Origin: Bhargavaea cecembensis DSE10
GTDB lineage: Bacteria; Bacillota; Bacilli; Bacillales_A; Planococcaceae
Assembly: GCF_000348905.1 (NCBI RefSeq)
Contig: NZ_AOFT01000001.1
Location: forward strand, 186,001-250,000
Direction: 5' to 3'
Length of the DNA stretch: 64,000 nucleotides
The notes under the pieces were generated by a model. The model did no database searches and was not told the DNA's origin. It saw only the letters and a program-made list of their open reading frames with translations. Positions 8,799-20,803 of the stretch are shown piece by piece (the stretch's first letter is position 1; each line of letters starts with the position of its first letter). Position numbers and translations under genes: made by a program.

Positions 8799-10004
8799 AT
8801 GGCAAGAACGGCGATTCTTGGCGGGGCGCGTACACCATTCGGAAAATTCGGTGGGCTGCTTGCATCACAGACGGCAAGCGACCTCGGAGGAGTGGCGATC
8901 CGCGCGGCTCTGGAGCGGACCGGCACATCACCAGAAGAAGTGGATGAGGTCATCATGGGGACCGTCCTGCAGGGCGGTCAGGGACAGATCCCGTCCCGGC
9001 AGGCCGCGAACAAAGCAGGCATCCCATGGAAGGTGAAGACCGAGACGATCAACAAAGTCTGCGCATCCGGCATGCGTGCGGTGACGCTCGGCGACCAGCT
9101 GATCCGTCTCGGAGAGGAGCAGGTGATCGTGGCAGGCGGCATGGAGTCGATGTCGAACGCACCGTATTACATGCCGAAGGGCCGCTTCGGCCTGAAGATG
9201 GGGGATGCACCACTGATCGATGGCATGATCCATGACGGGCTGTCCTGCTCGTTCCACCCGGACCGGGTGCACATGGGTACGTACGGGAACAGCACAGCGG
9301 AAAAGATGGAGCTCACACGCGATGCCCAGGACGAATGGGCACTCCGCAGCCATGAACGCGCCGTGAAGGCGATCGATGAAGCCCTGTTTGTAGAAGAAAT
9401 CGTACCGGTCGAAGTACCTGCACGAAAAGGGCAGACGATCCACGTCGGGGAAGACGAGGCGCCGCGCAGGGATACATCGCCCGAATCGCTCGCGAAGCTG
9501 AAGCCGGCATTCGGCAAGGAAGGCACGATCACGGCAGGCAACGCACCGGGAGTGAACGACGGCGCCTGCGCGCTTGTTCTCATGGACGCGGACCGTGCAA
9601 AGCAGGAAGGAAAAGACATCCTGGCGGAGATCATCGCCCACGCAGAAGTCGCCGTCGAACCGGAAAACTTTCCTCAGACACCTGGGCTTGTCATCAACGA
9701 AATCCTGGAAAAGACCGGCAAGTCTCTTGAAGAGATCGACCTGTTTGAGATCAATGAAGCGTTCGCGGCCGTCTCGCTCGCCAGCGCGAAAATCGCCGGG
9801 CTTGATCCGGAAAAAGTCAATGTCAACGGCGGTGCGGTCGCGCTAGGCCATCCGATCGGAGCGAGCGGCGCACGGATCATCCTGACACTCGCGCATGAAC
9901 TAAAGCGCCGCGGCGGCGGCATCGGCATCGCAGCAATCTGCTCGGGCGGCGGCCAGGGGGATGCCGTCATGATCGAAGTACCGAAGCAGGGACAGGGGGA
10001 GTAA
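8799..10004 (+). CDS. mmgA: Acetyl-CoA acetyltransferase (thiolase)
   Basis: A 401-residue thiolase that cleaves 3-ketoacyl-CoA, or condenses acetyl-CoA. It has the full catalytic set: nucleophile Cys in [10 protein letters not shown] near residue 88, the His of [10 protein letters not shown] near 350 and the second Cys in [11 protein letters not shown] near 380. It resembles MmgA of B. subtilis. AAAAGGGGG precedes the ATG. It starts a run of closely spaced genes (2-base gap to the next) for acyl-CoA degradation. Confidence 0.92.
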   Translation: MARTAILGGARTPFGKFGGLLASQTASDLGGVAIRAALERTGTSPEEVDEVIMGTVLQGGQGQIPSRQAANKAGIPWKVKTETINKVCASGMRAVTLGDQLIRLGEEQVIVAGGMESMSNAPYYMPKGRFGLKMGDAPLIDGMIHDGLSCSFHPDRVHMGTYGNSTAEKMELTRDAQDEWALRSHERAVKAIDEALFVEEIVPVEVPARKGQTIHVGEDEAPRRDTSPESLAKLKPAFGKEGTITAGNAPGVNDGACALVLMDADRAKQEGKDILAEIIAHAEVAVEPENFPQTPGLVINEILEKTGKSLEEIDLFEINEAFAAVSLASAKIAGLDPEKVNVNGGAVALGHPIGASGARIILTLAHELKRRGGGIGIAAICSGGGQGDAVMIEVPKQGQGE

Positions 10005-10006
10005 GC

Positions 10007-10858
10007 ATGGAAATCAAACGCGTCATGGTCATCGGAGCCGGACAGATGGGCGGCGGCATCGCACAGGTGTGTGCACAGGCCGGGTTCGATGTGATCCTTA
10101 ACGATATCAGCGAAGCAGCCTTTGAAAAAGGACTCGGTGTCATCACGAAAAACCTTTCCCGGGGAGTGGATAAGGGCCGGATGACAGAGGAAGAAAAAAA
10201 TGCGGTACTCGGCCGCATCCGGAAGTCGACGGACCTTTCGGATGCAAAGGAGGCCGACCTGATCATCGAAGCGGCCGTCGAGAAAATGGAAATCAAGCAG
10301 TCGATCTTCAGGCAGCTAGACGAGCATGCACGGGAGCACGCCATTTTGTCCACGAACACCTCCGCACTGCCGATCACGGAAATCGCCGCTGTAACAAAGC
10401 GGCCGGGACAGGTGATCGGGATGCACTTTATGAACCCGGTGCCGGTCATGAAGCTGGTCGAGATCATTCGCGGGCTTGCGACCACCGACGAAACCTATCA
10501 GGCCGTCGAGGACATGACGAGGAAGCTGTCCAAGACGCCTGTCGAGGTCAACGACTATCCCGGCTTCGTCTCGAACCGTGTGCTCATGCCGATGATCAAC
10601 GAAGCGATCTACACACTGTATGAAGGTGTCGCATCGAAGGAAGCGATCGACGACGTGATGAAGCTCGGCATGAACCATCCGATGGGCCCGCTCCAGCTTG
10701 CAGACTTTATCGGCCTGGACACCTGCCTGTACATTATGGAAGTGCTGCACGAAGGCTTCGGAGATCCGAAATACCGTCCGTGCCCGCTTCTTCGAAAATA
10801 CGTCAACGCCGGCTGGCTCGGCAAGAAATCCGGCCGCGGGTTCTATGTCTATGAATAA
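10007..10858 (+). CDS. mmgB: 3-hydroxybutyryl-CoA dehydrogenase
   Basis: A 283-residue NAD-dependent 3-hydroxyacyl-CoA dehydrogenase, oxidising 3-hydroxyacyl-CoA to the 3-keto form used by the neighbouring thiolase. The Rossmann motif [10 protein letters not shown] is at residues 9-18. [12 protein letters not shown] and the [16 protein letters not shown] block are typical, and the C-terminal dimerisation domain runs from about 185 ([16 protein letters not shown]). Length and motifs fit MmgB/Hbd. It starts 2 bases after the thiolase stop, so the two are co-transcribed. Confidence 0.93.
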   Translation: MEIKRVMVIGAGQMGGGIAQVCAQAGFDVILNDISEAAFEKGLGVITKNLSRGVDKGRMTEEEKNAVLGRIRKSTDLSDAKEADLIIEAAVEKMEIKQSIFRQLDEHAREHAILSTNTSALPITEIAAVTKRPGQVIGMHFMNPVPVMKLVEIIRGLATTDETYQAVEDMTRKLSKTPVEVNDYPGFVSNRVLMPMINEAIYTLYEGVASKEAIDDVMKLGMNHPMGPLQLADFIGLDTCLYIMEVLHEGFGDPKYRPCPLLRKYVNAGWLGKKSGRGFYVYE

Positions 10859-10900
10859 GCCGGTTTGTCCGCACGGCTTTTATTAAACGAGGTGTACAGC

Positions 10901-12037
10901 ATGGATTTTACATTCACCGAAGAACAGAAGATGATGCGCCGGATGGTGCGCGACTTTGCGAAAAACGAGGTGGAACCGTTTATCCCGAGGATGGAAGCGG
11001 GCGAGTTCCCTCGCCCGCTCCTGGAAAAGATGGGCGGGCTCGGCCTCATGGGCATCACGGTTCCTGAGGAGTATGGCGGCTCCGGGATGGACTACACGAG
11101 CTACATCATCGCCATCCATGAGCTGTCGAAGGTAAGCGCGGTCATGGGCGTGATTCTTAGCGTCCACACATCGGTCGGCATCAACCCGATCCTGAAGTTC
11201 GGCACGGAAGAGCAGAAGCGGAAGTACATTCCGAAGATGGCTTCTGGCGAGTATCTCGGCGCGTTCTGCCTCACCGAGCCGTCCTCCGGATCCGATGCAG
11301 GAGCGATGAAGACGCGGGCTGTCAAAAAAGACGGCCATTACGTCCTGAACGGTTCGAAGGTGTTTATCACAAACGGCGGAGAAGCCGATGTCTACATCGT
11401 CTTCGCCAACACCAATCCGGATGCGGGAAGCCGCGGCGTCACGGGGTTCATCGTCGAGAAGGGCACTCCGGGACTTGTCATCGGCAAGGATGAGGAGAAG
11501 ATGGGCCTTCACGGTTCCCGAACCGTCCAGCTGACGTTCGAGGACATGAACGTGCCTGAGGAGAATGTGCTTGGCCGGGACGGGGAAGGTTTCAAGATTG
11601 CTCTTGCCAACCTTGATGCCGGCCGGATCGGCATTGCCGCACAGTCGCTCGGCATCGCGGAAGCCGCAACGGAAGCGGCCGTCGCCTATGCGAAGGAACG
11701 AGTGCAGTTCGGCAAGCCGATTGCGGCAAATCAGGGAGTCGGCTTCAAGCTCGCCGACATGGCGACGTCGGTCGAAGCGGCACGCCTCCTCGTCTACCAG
11801 GCAGCCGACCTGTACGGACGGGGCCTGCCGGCGGGGAAGGAAGCCTCGATGGCGAAACTGTTCGCCTCCCAGGCGGCCATGGACTGTGCCATCGAAGCCG
11901 TCCAGGTGTTCGGCGGTTACGGCTACACAGAAGACTATCCGGCGGAGCGCTACTTCCGCGACGCGAAAGTGACGCAGATCTATGAAGGCACAAGCGAGAT
12001 CCAGAGGATTGTTATCAGTAAGCATCTTACGAAGTGA
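10901..12037 (+). CDS. mmgC: Acyl-CoA dehydrogenase (MmgC-like)
   Basis: A 378-residue FAD-dependent acyl-CoA dehydrogenase that introduces the 2,3-double bond of acyl-CoA and hands electrons to ETF. Motifs: LTEPSSGSDAGAMKT in the FAD/substrate region near 130, GYGYTEDYPAERYFRDAK near 340 and the C-terminal QIYEGTSEIQR containing the catalytic base Glu. The ATG at 10901 with GAGGTG upstream is preferred over a longer frame. It is third in the run after mmgA-mmgB. The 21-bp repeat array 2 lies just after it, so the transcript may pause or end there, although no terminator is visible. Confidence 0.92.
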   Translation: MDFTFTEEQKMMRRMVRDFAKNEVEPFIPRMEAGEFPRPLLEKMGGLGLMGITVPEEYGGSGMDYTSYIIAIHELSKVSAVMGVILSVHTSVGINPILKFGTEEQKRKYIPKMASGEYLGAFCLTEPSSGSDAGAMKTRAVKKDGHYVLNGSKVFITNGGEADVYIVFANTNPDAGSRGVTGFIVEKGTPGLVIGKDEEKMGLHGSRTVQLTFEDMNVPEENVLGRDGEGFKIALANLDAGRIGIAAQSLGIAEAATEAAVAYAKERVQFGKPIAANQGVGFKLADMATSVEAARLLVYQAADLYGRGLPAGKEASMAKLFASQAAMDCAIEAVQVFGGYGYTEDYPAERYFRDAKVTQIYEGTSEIQRIVISKHLTK

Positions 12038-12070
12038 ATGTGATGCTTACTTACTGGGCCGGGGCGGGAT

Positions 12071-12175
12071 GAAAGATCAATAAGAGCGGCCGAAAGATCA
12101 TTAAGCGTCCGCGAAAGATCAATAAGGGGCGTCGAATGATCAGCAAGCGCCGGCGAAAGATCATGAAGCGGCCGC
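12071..12175. repeat. Five tandem 21-bp repeat units (array 2)
   Basis: Units begin at 12071, 12092, 12113, 12134 and 12155, each exactly 21 bp, with core GAA[A/T]GATCA-x-x-AAG and a GC-rich variable tail. On the minus strand one frame reads heptads of the type L-I-D-L-S-x-x ([21 protein letters not shown]). It sits between two acyl-CoA dehydrogenase genes and has no spacer structure of the CRISPR kind. Confidence 0.85.
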
Positions 12176-12276
12176 CCCGGAAATGGACAAAAGTACACGA
12201 ACGCGCACCCGGACCTCCAGGGCGCACACTATACAAACAACGGCCCGGCCGATTGACCGAAAGGTGGAAGACGAAA

Positions 12277-13416
12277 ATGAACTTTAAACTGTCCGAAGAA
12301 CATGAAATGATCCGGAAAATGGTACGCGACTTTGCAGAGAAGGATATCGCACCGACCGCTGCAGAGCGTGACGAGGAAGAGCGCTTCGACGTCGAGCTTT
12401 TCCATAAGATGGCCGAACTCGGCCTGACGGGCATTCCATGGCCGGAAGAGTACGGCGGCATCGGCTCCGACTTCCTCGCGTATGTGATCGCGGTCGAGGA
12501 GCTTTCCCGCGTGGATGCGTCGGCGGGCGTCGTCCTGTCCGCGCATACGTCGCTTGCCGGCTGGCCGGTCTATAAATACGGCTCGGAAGAGCAGAAGCAG
12601 AAATACCTCCGCCCGATGGCGGAAGGCTCGAAGATCGGTGCCTACTGCCTGACGGAGGCGGGCTCCGGGTCTGACGCGGGCGGCATGAAGACGACCGCGA
12701 AAAAAGACGGCGACCACTACATCCTGAACGGCTCGAAGATGTTCATCACAAACGGCGGCATTGCGGACACGTATATCGTGTTCGCGGTCACTGATCCTTC
12801 CTCGAAGCACAAGGGCACGAGCGCGTTCATCGTAGAAAAGGACTTTGAAGGCTTCTCCGTCGGCAAAAAGGAGAAAAAGCTCGGCATCCGTTCGTCCCCG
12901 ACAACGGAAGTCATCTTCGACAACTGCAAGGTCCCTGCCGAAAACCTCCTGGGCGAAGAGGGCCAGGGCTTCATCATCGCGATGAAGACGCTGGACGGCG
13001 GCCGGAACGGCATCGCGGCACAGGCAGTCGGCATCGCGCAGGGTGCGCTTGACCACTCGGTTGCCTACGCGAAGGAGCGCGAGCAGTTCGGCAAGCCGAT
13101 CGCGGCAAACCAGGGCATCGGATTTAAGCTTGCCGACATGGCGACTTCGATTGAGGCGTCCCGTCTTCTCACTTATCAGGCGGCCTGGCTCGAGTCGAAC
13201 GGCCACCCGTACGGCAAAGAGTCCGCAATGGCAAAACTCATGGCGGGCGACACCGCGATGAAGGTGACGACGGAAGCGGTCCAGGTGTACGGCGGATACG
13301 GCTACACGAAGGACTATCCGGTCGAGCGATTCATGCGTGACGCGAAAATCACGCAGATCTATGAGGGCACGCAAGAGATCCAGCGCCTCGTCATCTCCCG
13401 CATGCTGACGAAATGA
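12277..13416 (+). CDS. acdA: Acyl-CoA dehydrogenase (AcdA)
   Basis: A 379-residue acyl-CoA dehydrogenase very close to AcdA of B. subtilis in opening ([20 protein letters not shown]) and ending ([18 protein letters not shown]). It oxidises short or branched acyl-CoA in the cytoplasm and passes electrons to ETF and then probably FadF. Motifs: [35 protein letters not shown], and the catalytic Glu in YEGTQ. The ATG at 12277 has AAAGGTGG upstream; a longer frame starting in the repeat array was rejected. Its stop overlaps the tetR start (ATGA), forming an acdA-tetR-icmF operon. Confidence 0.94.
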   Translation: MNFKLSEEHEMIRKMVRDFAEKDIAPTAAERDEEERFDVELFHKMAELGLTGIPWPEEYGGIGSDFLAYVIAVEELSRVDASAGVVLSAHTSLAGWPVYKYGSEEQKQKYLRPMAEGSKIGAYCLTEAGSGSDAGGMKTTAKKDGDHYILNGSKMFITNGGIADTYIVFAVTDPSSKHKGTSAFIVEKDFEGFSVGKKEKKLGIRSSPTTEVIFDNCKVPAENLLGEEGQGFIIAMKTLDGGRNGIAAQAVGIAQGALDHSVAYAKEREQFGKPIAANQGIGFKLADMATSIEASRLLTYQAAWLESNGHPYGKESAMAKLMAGDTAMKVTTEAVQVYGGYGYTKDYPVERFMRDAKITQIYEGTQEIQRLVISRMLTK

Positions 13417-14072
13417 CCGGCAAGAAAACGTCGGTGCGCCATGAGGTCAAGTCGTCGGTAAAAGACGAGTCACTGATCGAGAAGCGCCGCGACCAGATGA
13501 TCCGCGGAGCGGTGAAGCTGTTCAGGGAGAAGGGGTTCCACCGCACGACCACGCGGGAAATCGCAAAGGAAGCGGGCTTCAGCATCGGCACGCTCTATGA
13601 ATATATCCGGACAAAGGAAGACGTCCTGTATCTGGTGTGCGACCGCATCTATGAGGAAGTCAATGACCGACTGTCCCAGCTTGCCGAAAAGCAGGGCACG
13701 GTCGACGGCCTGAAGGACGCCATCCGGCTCTATATCGAAACGATCAATGACATGGATGACGAATTCACTGTCATGTACCAGGAGACGAAGTCACTGCCGA
13801 AAACAGCGCTCAGCTATGTTCTGGAAAAGGAGCTTGAAATGGCCGGCCTGTTCGAACGGATGCTGGCCGGCTGCTCCGAAGCGGGCGAGATCAGGCTTAC
13901 CGAGAAGGAAGCCCGGCTCGGCGCTCACCATATCATCGTCCAGGGGCAGATGTGGGCGTTCCGCCGCTGGGCGCTCCGCAAACAGTTCACATTAGGGGAA
14001 TTCATCGAAATGCTGACGGACCAGCTGCTCCACGGGGTGGCCGGCCTTCAGCGGGAGGGGGAAGCAACATGA
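13413..14072 (+). CDS. TetR/FadR-like regulator of acyl-CoA metabolism
   Basis: A 219-residue TetR-family repressor. The N-terminal helix-turn-helix covers about residues 26-72 ([20 protein letters not shown], then [21 protein letters not shown]), preceded by a charged extension. The C-terminal ligand domain is helical and would be expected to sense acyl-CoA. It is encoded within the operon it most likely controls, overlapping acdA upstream and icmF downstream by 4 bases each. Candidate targets are the inverted repeat in the fadF promoter and a weaker copy before mmgA. Ligand and targets are inferences; it is not a certain orthologue of B. subtilis FadR. Confidence 0.85.
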   Translation: MTGKKTSVRHEVKSSVKDESLIEKRRDQMIRGAVKLFREKGFHRTTTREIAKEAGFSIGTLYEYIRTKEDVLYLVCDRIYEEVNDRLSQLAEKQGTVDGLKDAIRLYIETINDMDDEFTVMYQETKSLPKTALSYVLEKELEMAGLFERMLAGCSEAGEIRLTEKEARLGAHHIIVQGQMWAFRRWALRKQFTLGEFIEMLTDQLLHGVAGLQREGEAT

Positions 14073-17000
14073 CAACGGCACCAGTCGAAGTCTACAAGCC
14101 GGTCAACCATGTCCGGTTCGTGACGGCATCCAGCCTGTTCGACGGCCACGATGCCTCGATCAACATCATGCGCCGCATCCTGCAGTCGAGCGGGGCGGAA
14201 GTGATCCATCTCGGCCATAACCGCTCGGTCGAGGAAGTCGTCAATGCGGCCATCCAGGAAGACGTGCAGGGCATCGCGATCTCTTCCTACCAGGGCGGCC
14301 ACGTCGAATATTTCAAGTACATGCATGATCTCCTGAAGGAAAAAGGCGCGCCGCATATCCGCATCTACGGCGGCGGGGGAGGCGTCATCATCCCGAGGGA
14401 GATCAAGGAACTCCACGACTACGGAATCTCGGGCATCTTTTCGCCGGAAGACGGTCGCCGGCTCGGCCTCCAGGGCATGATCAACGAAATGCTGAAGCAA
14501 TGCGATTTCAGGACATCCGAGAAAAAGGACCTCGGCCAGCCGGAAGAGCTGACCACGGACAATGTGCCGCTCCTGTCCGGACTGATCACACTGGCTGAAG
14601 ACGCCCATCTGAACCAGACTGAAGAGGCACAGAAGATGCTGGAAGCAATCCGGCAGAAGTCAAAGAACACGCCGGTCTTCGGCATCACTGGTACGGGCGG
14701 TGCAGGGAAAAGCTCCCTCACCGATGAGCTGATCCGCCGGTTCCTCCATGAGTTGCCGGACAAGAAGGTCGCCATCCTGTCAATCGACCCGACCAAGCAG
14801 AAAACAGGCGGCGCGCTCCTCGGCGACCGGATCCGCATGAACGCGATCTTCAGCGACCGGGTCTACATGCGGAGCCTGGCGACACGGGGATCCCGCTCCG
14901 AACTGTCGGGTGCCATCCGCGATGTGCTGGATGTGGTCCGTGCGGCAGGCTTTGATCTGATCATCGTCGAAACGAGCGGAATCGGGCAGGGCGATGCCGA
15001 GGTCGCGGAAATCGCGGACGCGTCGATGTACGTGATGACGAGCGAGTTCGGCGCGCCGACGCAGCTCGAGAAAATCGATATGATCGACTTCGCGGATCTG
15101 ATCGCGATCAACAAGTTCGAGCGCAAAGGCTCGGAGGATGCCCTTCGCCAGGTCCAGAAGCAGTACCAGCGCAGCCGACAGCTGTGGGACCGTCAGCTTG
15201 ACGAGATGCCGGTTTACGGCACGATTGCGAGCCAGTTCAACGACAAAGGCACGAACTCATTGTTCGCGGCGATCGTCGATGTCCTGAACGACAAATTCAG
15301 CCTCGGCTGGGAAACGTCCTATAAACATTCCGTCAAGACGCAGAAGCAGAACGTCATCATCCCGAATGACCGCCGCTACTACCTGCGTGAAATTACCGAT
15401 ACGATCCGCGACTACCACAAGCGCGCGGAACAGCAGGCCGAGCTCGGCCGGCGGCTTTTCCAGCTGGAAGGCACGCTCGCCATGATCCGCGAAAAGGGAG
15501 GGGACGAAGCGCTTGAAGGGTCCCTCCAGTCACTGATCGACGGGGTGGACAATGAACTGTCCACCGAATCAAAGCGCATCCTCGGGAACTGGGAAAGCCT
15601 GAAGGAAGCGTATTCCGGAGAAGAGTTTGTCACGAAGATCCGGGACAGGGAGATCCGCACGATCCTCCGTACGGAAAGCCTGGCAGGCCTGAAGATCCCG
15701 AAGGTCGCCCTTCCGAAGTTCAAGGACTACGGGGAGATCCTCCGCTGGGTGTATGCGGAAAACGTGCCGGGCTCATTCCCGTATACGGCGGGTGTGTTCC
15801 CGTTCAAGCGCCAGGGAGAAGACCCGAAGCGCCAGTTCGCGGGCGAAGGAACGCCGGAGCGGACCAACCGCCGGTTCCACTACCTCTCGAAGGACGACGA
15901 TGCGAAGCGCCTGTCCACGGCATTCGACTCGGTCACGCTATACGGCGAAGACCCGGCATACCGTCCGGACATTTACGGCAAGGTCGGTGAGTCCGGCGTA
16001 TCGGTCTGTACGCTCGATGACATGAAAAAGCTGTACGACGGTTTCGACCTGTGTGCTCCGTCGACGTCTGTCTCGATGACAATCAACGGCCCGGCGCCGA
16101 TCATCCTGGCGATGTTCATGAACACTGCGATCGACCAGCAGGTGAAGAAGAAGGAAGAGGAACTGGGCCGGACCCTGACGGTGGAAGAATTCACGGAAGT
16201 CCGCGAAAAGACGCTCCAGACCGTCCGGGGCACCGTACAGGCCGACATCCTGAAGGAAGACCAGGGCCAGAACACGTGCATCTTCTCGACCGAGTTTGCG
16301 CTCCGCATGATGGGGGATATCCAGCAGTACTTTATCGATCACCAGGTCCGCAATTACTACTCGGTGTCCATCTCCGGCTACCATATCGCCGAGGCGGGGG
16401 CGAATCCGATTTCTCAGCTGGCCTTTACGCTGGCGAACGGTTTCACCTACGTGGAATATTACCTGAGCCGCGGCATGGACATCGATGACTTCGCGCCGAA
16501 CCTGTCGTTCTTCTTCTCGAACGGCCTCGATCCGGAATATACGGTCATCGGCCGCGTCGCGCGCCGTATCTGGGCGATCGCGATGCGCGAGAAGTACGGC
16601 GCAAACGAACGCAGCCAGAAGCTGAAGTATCACGTCCAGACGTCGGGACGGAGCCTGCACGCGCAGGAGATCGACTTCAACGACATCCGGACGACGCTGC
16701 AGGCACTCATGGCACTGCAGGACAACTGCAACTCGCTCCATACAAACGCCTACGATGAGGCGATCACGACGCCTACAGAGGAGTCGGTGCGCCGGGCGAT
16801 GGCCATCCAGATGATCATCACGAAAGAGCATGGGCTCTCGAAAAACGAGAATCCGCTCCAGGGTTCGTTCATCATCGAGGAGCTGACCGACCTCGTCGAG
16901 CAGGCCGTCCTTGCAGAATTCGACCGCCTGAATGACCGCGGAGGCGTCCTGGGAGCGATGGAAACGCAGTATCAGCGGGGCAAAATCCAGGAAGAATCGA

Positions 17001-17332
17001 TGTACTATGAGCACCTCAAGCATTCGGGTGCACTGCCGATTGTCGGCGTCAACACCTATCTGAACCCGAATCCGCCGTCCGAGGAAGAGATCGACAACAT
17101 GGAGCTCGCCCGTGCGACGAAGGAAGAGAAAGAAACACAGATCCGCAATCTGAAAACGTTCCAGGAGCGTCACGGCGACCGTACGCAGGAAGCCCTTGAC
17201 CGCCTGAAAAAAGCGGCCGTCACAGGAGGAAACATCTTTGAGGCCCTCATGGATACGGTCAGGGTCGCCAGCCTCGGCCAGATCACGGCAGCCCTCTATG
17301 AAGTCGGCGGGCAATACAGAAGAAACATGTGA
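14069..17332 (+). CDS. icmF: Fused isobutyryl-CoA mutase IcmF
   Basis: A 1087-residue adenosylcobalamin enzyme that interconverts isobutyryl-CoA and n-butyryl-CoA, with its own G-protein chaperone. Domain order is visible: N-terminal B12-binding domain with the cobalt-ligand motif FDGHDAS near residue 27 and a glycine-rich GGGGG turn near 95; a MeaI-type P-loop GTPase domain with GTGGAGKSS near 210 and [16 protein letters not shown]; and a C-terminal mutase TIM barrel ([17 protein letters not shown] and NGF segments). The ATG at 14069 has GGGAGGGGGAA upstream and overlaps tetR. It explains the need for the B12 uptake operon 8 kb upstream. Confidence 0.95.
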   Translation: MTTAPVEVYKPVNHVRFVTASSLFDGHDASINIMRRILQSSGAEVIHLGHNRSVEEVVNAAIQEDVQGIAISSYQGGHVEYFKYMHDLLKEKGAPHIRIYGGGGGVIIPREIKELHDYGISGIFSPEDGRRLGLQGMINEMLKQCDFRTSEKKDLGQPEELTTDNVPLLSGLITLAEDAHLNQTEEAQKMLEAIRQKSKNTPVFGITGTGGAGKSSLTDELIRRFLHELPDKKVAILSIDPTKQKTGGALLGDRIRMNAIFSDRVYMRSLATRGSRSELSGAIRDVLDVVRAAGFDLIIVETSGIGQGDAEVAEIADASMYVMTSEFGAPTQLEKIDMIDFADLIAINKFERKGSEDALRQVQKQYQRSRQLWDRQLDEMPVYGTIASQFNDKGTNSLFAAIVDVLNDKFSLGWETSYKHSVKTQKQNVIIPNDRRYYLREITDTIRDYHKRAEQQAELGRRLFQLEGTLAMIREKGGDEALEGSLQSLIDGVDNELSTESKRILGNWESLKEAYSGEEFVTKIRDREIRTILRTESLAGLKIPKVALPKFKDYGEILRWVYAENVPGSFPYTAGVFPFKRQGEDPKRQFAGEGTPERTNRRFHYLSKDDDAKRLSTAFDSVTLYGEDPAYRPDIYGKVGESGVSVCTLDDMKKLYDGFDLCAPSTSVSMTINGPAPIILAMFMNTAIDQQVKKKEEELGRTLTVEEFTEVREKTLQTVRGTVQADILKEDQGQNTCIFSTEFALRMMGDIQQYFIDHQVRNYYSVSISGYHIAEAGANPISQLAFTLANGFTYVEYYLSRGMDIDDFAPNLSFFFSNGLDPEYTVIGRVARRIWAIAMREKYGANERSQKLKYHVQTSGRSLHAQEIDFNDIRTTLQALMALQDNCNSLHTNAYDEAITTPTEESVRRAMAIQMIITKEHGLSKNENPLQGSFIIEELTDLVEQAVLAEFDRLNDRGGVLGAMETQYQRGKIQEESMYYEHLKHSGALPIVGVNTYLNPNPPSEEEIDNMELARATKEEKETQIRNLKTFQERHGDRTQEALDRLKKAAVTGGNIFEALMDTVRVASLGQITAALYEVGGQYRRNM

Positions 17333-17366
17333 GCGGCAAGTGACGTCCTGATAAGAAAAAATTTCC

Positions 17367-17398
17367 GATGTTCCGCCTCTGCGGGACATCTATTTTTT
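17367..17398 (+). terminator. Terminator of acdA-tetR-icmF
   Basis: Stem GATGTTCCGC / GCGGGACATC (one G-T pair), loop CTCT, then TATTTTTT. Confidence 0.88.
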
Positions 17399-17407
17399 CT
17401 TCTGTTG

Positions 17408-17413
17408 TATAAT
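17408..17413 (+). promoter_or_regulatory. -10 element before the small membrane gene
   Basis: TATAAT at 17408-17413, with no good -35 at standard spacing because the terminator stem occupies that position. The GAGGAGGG ribosome site of the small gene follows. Confidence 0.35.
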
Positions 17414-17443
17414 GTAGGAAGAAGCGCAGAGGAGGGCCTCCCG

Positions 17444-17602
17444 TTGAAAACGTCCCATCACGCCGCTATCATGGTGATCCTGATTATCCTGTCAATCGTC
17501 CTGTATAACCGCGGGCTGGCAGCCGTGCCGCTCATCCTGCTGTCCGCGCATCTGTTTTATTTGTTCTTTAGCGGATGGCGTACGCTCAAAAACAAAAGTT
17601 GA
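17444..17602 (+). CDS. Small membrane protein, 52 residues
   Basis: A TTG at 17444 with GAGGAGGG upstream opens a 52-residue frame with two hydrophobic helices (about residues 8-20 and 24-42) separated by NRG, and a basic end (WRTLKNKS). It lies between the icmF terminator and rpoE and has its own -10 element. I do not recognise a family; a membrane location is the only prediction that can be supported. Confidence 0.55.
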   Translation: MKTSHHAAIMVILIILSIVLYNRGLAAVPLILLSAHLFYLFFSGWRTLKNKS

Positions 17603-17629
17603 CGGTGGCATAGCGTGAACCGGATTGTA

Positions 17630-17635
17630 TATAAT
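17630..17635 (+). promoter_or_regulatory. -10 element of rpoE
   Basis: TATAAT at 17630-17635, 40 bases before the rpoE start. A TTGACG at 17599 is 25 bases away, too far for a normal -35, so the promoter is only half convincing. Confidence 0.4.
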
Positions 17636-17674
17636 GGTGATTATGCCAACGCATGCAGAAAGGACGTGCTCCTG

Positions 17675-18223
17675 ATGAACCTTCAAGATCTAACACAGGA
17701 ACAATTAAAAGAAGAAGCCCTGATCGACCTTGCCTTCGCCCTGCTGGAGGAGCGCCGGGAGCCGATGGAGTTCCCTGCCCTTATGGCCGAGCTCGGCCGG
17801 ATGATCGGCCTGTCCGAGGAAGAAACCAAGGAACGCCTCGTCCGCTTCTATACAGATATGAACATTGACGGGCGGTTCCTCGCGCTCGGTGACGGGCGCT
17901 GGGCGCTCCGGGAATGGTACCCGGTCGACAAGATCGAGGAAGAGACCGCGCCGTCGGTCAAGCCGCGCAAACGCAAGGCCAAGGCGAAAGTCGTGGAAGA
18001 CGATGATGAAGAGGTCATCGAGGACGATGAGGATGTCGACTTCGATGAGGACTTTGATGAATTCGCCGACGACGATGAGGAAGAAGACTTCGAAATCGAA
18101 GATGAGGAAGAAGAGGACGTCGACGAACTCGAAGATGATGAGGAAGACGAGGATCTTCTGGACGGCGAGATTGACCTTGCCGACGAAGTCGACGACGAGG
18201 AAGAGGACGAAGAAGAAGTTTAA
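17675..18223 (+). CDS. rpoE: RNA polymerase delta subunit
   Basis: A 182-residue RNA polymerase accessory subunit of Gram-positive bacteria. The N-terminal HARE/ASXL-like winged-helix domain (about residues 1-90, ending RWALREWYPVDKIEE) binds polymerase. A short basic stretch (KPRKRKAKAK) follows, then a tail made almost wholly of Asp and Glu, which promotes RNA release and polymerase recycling. The start has AAAGGA 10 bases upstream; an earlier in-frame ATG lies inside the promoter. rpoE before pyrG is conserved across Bacillales. Confidence 0.95.
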   Translation: MNLQDLTQEQLKEEALIDLAFALLEERREPMEFPALMAELGRMIGLSEEETKERLVRFYTDMNIDGRFLALGDGRWALREWYPVDKIEEETAPSVKPRKRKAKAKVVEDDDEEVIEDDEDVDFDEDFDEFADDDEEEDFEIEDEEEEDVDELEDDEEDEDLLDGEIDLADEVDDEEEDEEEV

Positions 18224-18225
18224 CC

Positions 18226-19966
<1,741 letters not shown>

Positions 19967-19976
19967 ACAAAGGACA

Positions 19977-20015
19977 AGCCAGGCACCACTTGAAACAGTG
20001 GGCGCCTGGCTTTTT
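19977..20015 (+). terminator. Terminator of pyrG
   Basis: Stem AGCCAGGC...CCACT / AGTGG...GCCTGGCT with a small internal loop, followed by TTTTTATTT. Confidence 0.9.
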
Positions 20016-20146
20016 ATTTGGAAAAATGACCGCATACAAAAAGTCTTCCGATGTCCGACTTCTACAGAAATACCCATAAGTTTACAAATAGAGGTATTCA
20101 TCATATCAGTTTTGTTTTATGATAGGTTACATAACAGCAAATACAT

Positions 20147-20174
20147 AAAAAACGCCCTGTACGATAACAGGGCG
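20147..20174 (-). terminator. Terminator of ywjG (minus strand)
   Basis: Stem CGCCCTGT / ACAGGGCG with a 6-base loop. On the minus strand it is followed by TTTTTT. Confidence 0.88.
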
Positions 20175-20180
20175 CCGGGT

Positions 20181-20699
20181 TCAACTGAATTCGGCCAGCA
20201 ATTCTTCATAGTCCATCCTGACGGCTTCGTAGACAAAGAGCGCAGCAAGGGCATGTGGGAAGACGGTGCGACCGCCGTCCTCCGACGGAAGCAGGCCGCG
20301 CTTCACGCCGAGCGATACATAGGCAGTGGCCAGATCGGCGAGTTCATTGCCCTCGGCATCTTCCGGCTCGTCCGCCACTGCTGCAAACGGGATGAATCTC
20401 TCAAACAGCTCGCGTGCAAGCTTCAGTGCTTCCACATCCGAACTGCTGCGGGCCAGAATCCATACCCGGTCCGTGCTGTCGATCTCTTCGCCTCGGTAGC
20501 GTACGGCTCCCCTGAGCGGCTCCTGACCGCGAATGGCATTTGCACTTACGGCACCAAGCTCTCCGAATGCCGCGATGAATACCCGGCCTTCGCCTGCTGT
20601 CGCCTGGGCAAGAAGGCGGGCTGTCATCCCGATCATCTCTTCTTCGCGCCCGGCGATGCGCTGGAGCAGACCGGACATTTGTGTAGTCAGCATTTTCAT
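20181..20699 (-). CDS. ywjG: DUF2529 protein (YwjG)
   Basis: A 172-residue protein of the DUF2529 family, transcribed against its neighbours exactly where ywjG lies in B. subtilis, between pyrG and spo0F. It begins MKMLTTQMSGLLQRIAGREE and contains SIS-like segments (TDRVWILARSSSDVEA) but no proven activity; a sugar-phosphate-binding role is only suggested by the fold. The start at 20699 has GGAGGG 7 bases upstream. A longer frame reaching into spo0F was rejected. It has its own terminator. Confidence 0.85.
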   Translation of the reverse strand: MKMLTTQMSGLLQRIAGREEEMIGMTARLLAQATAGEGRVFIAAFGELGAVSANAIRGQEPLRGAVRYRGEEIDSTDRVWILARSSSDVEALKLARELFERFIPFAAVADEPEDAEGNELADLATAYVSLGVKRGLLPSEDGGRTVFPHALAALFVYEAVRMDYEELLAEFS

Positions 20700-20803
20700 T
20701 GAGAATCCCTCCGGCTTCATTATAAAAGGAGGGAGCCGTCCCGTCCAAAAAAGGGACGCAGCAGAATAAACTTTGCTGGCACAAAAAGTATGTTGATAAA
20801 GAA

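Noticed and set aside
11980-12198. Minus-strand frame through array 2 as a protein
   Set aside because: It is antisense to the end of mmgC, lacks a credible start and exists because 21 bp is a multiple of three.
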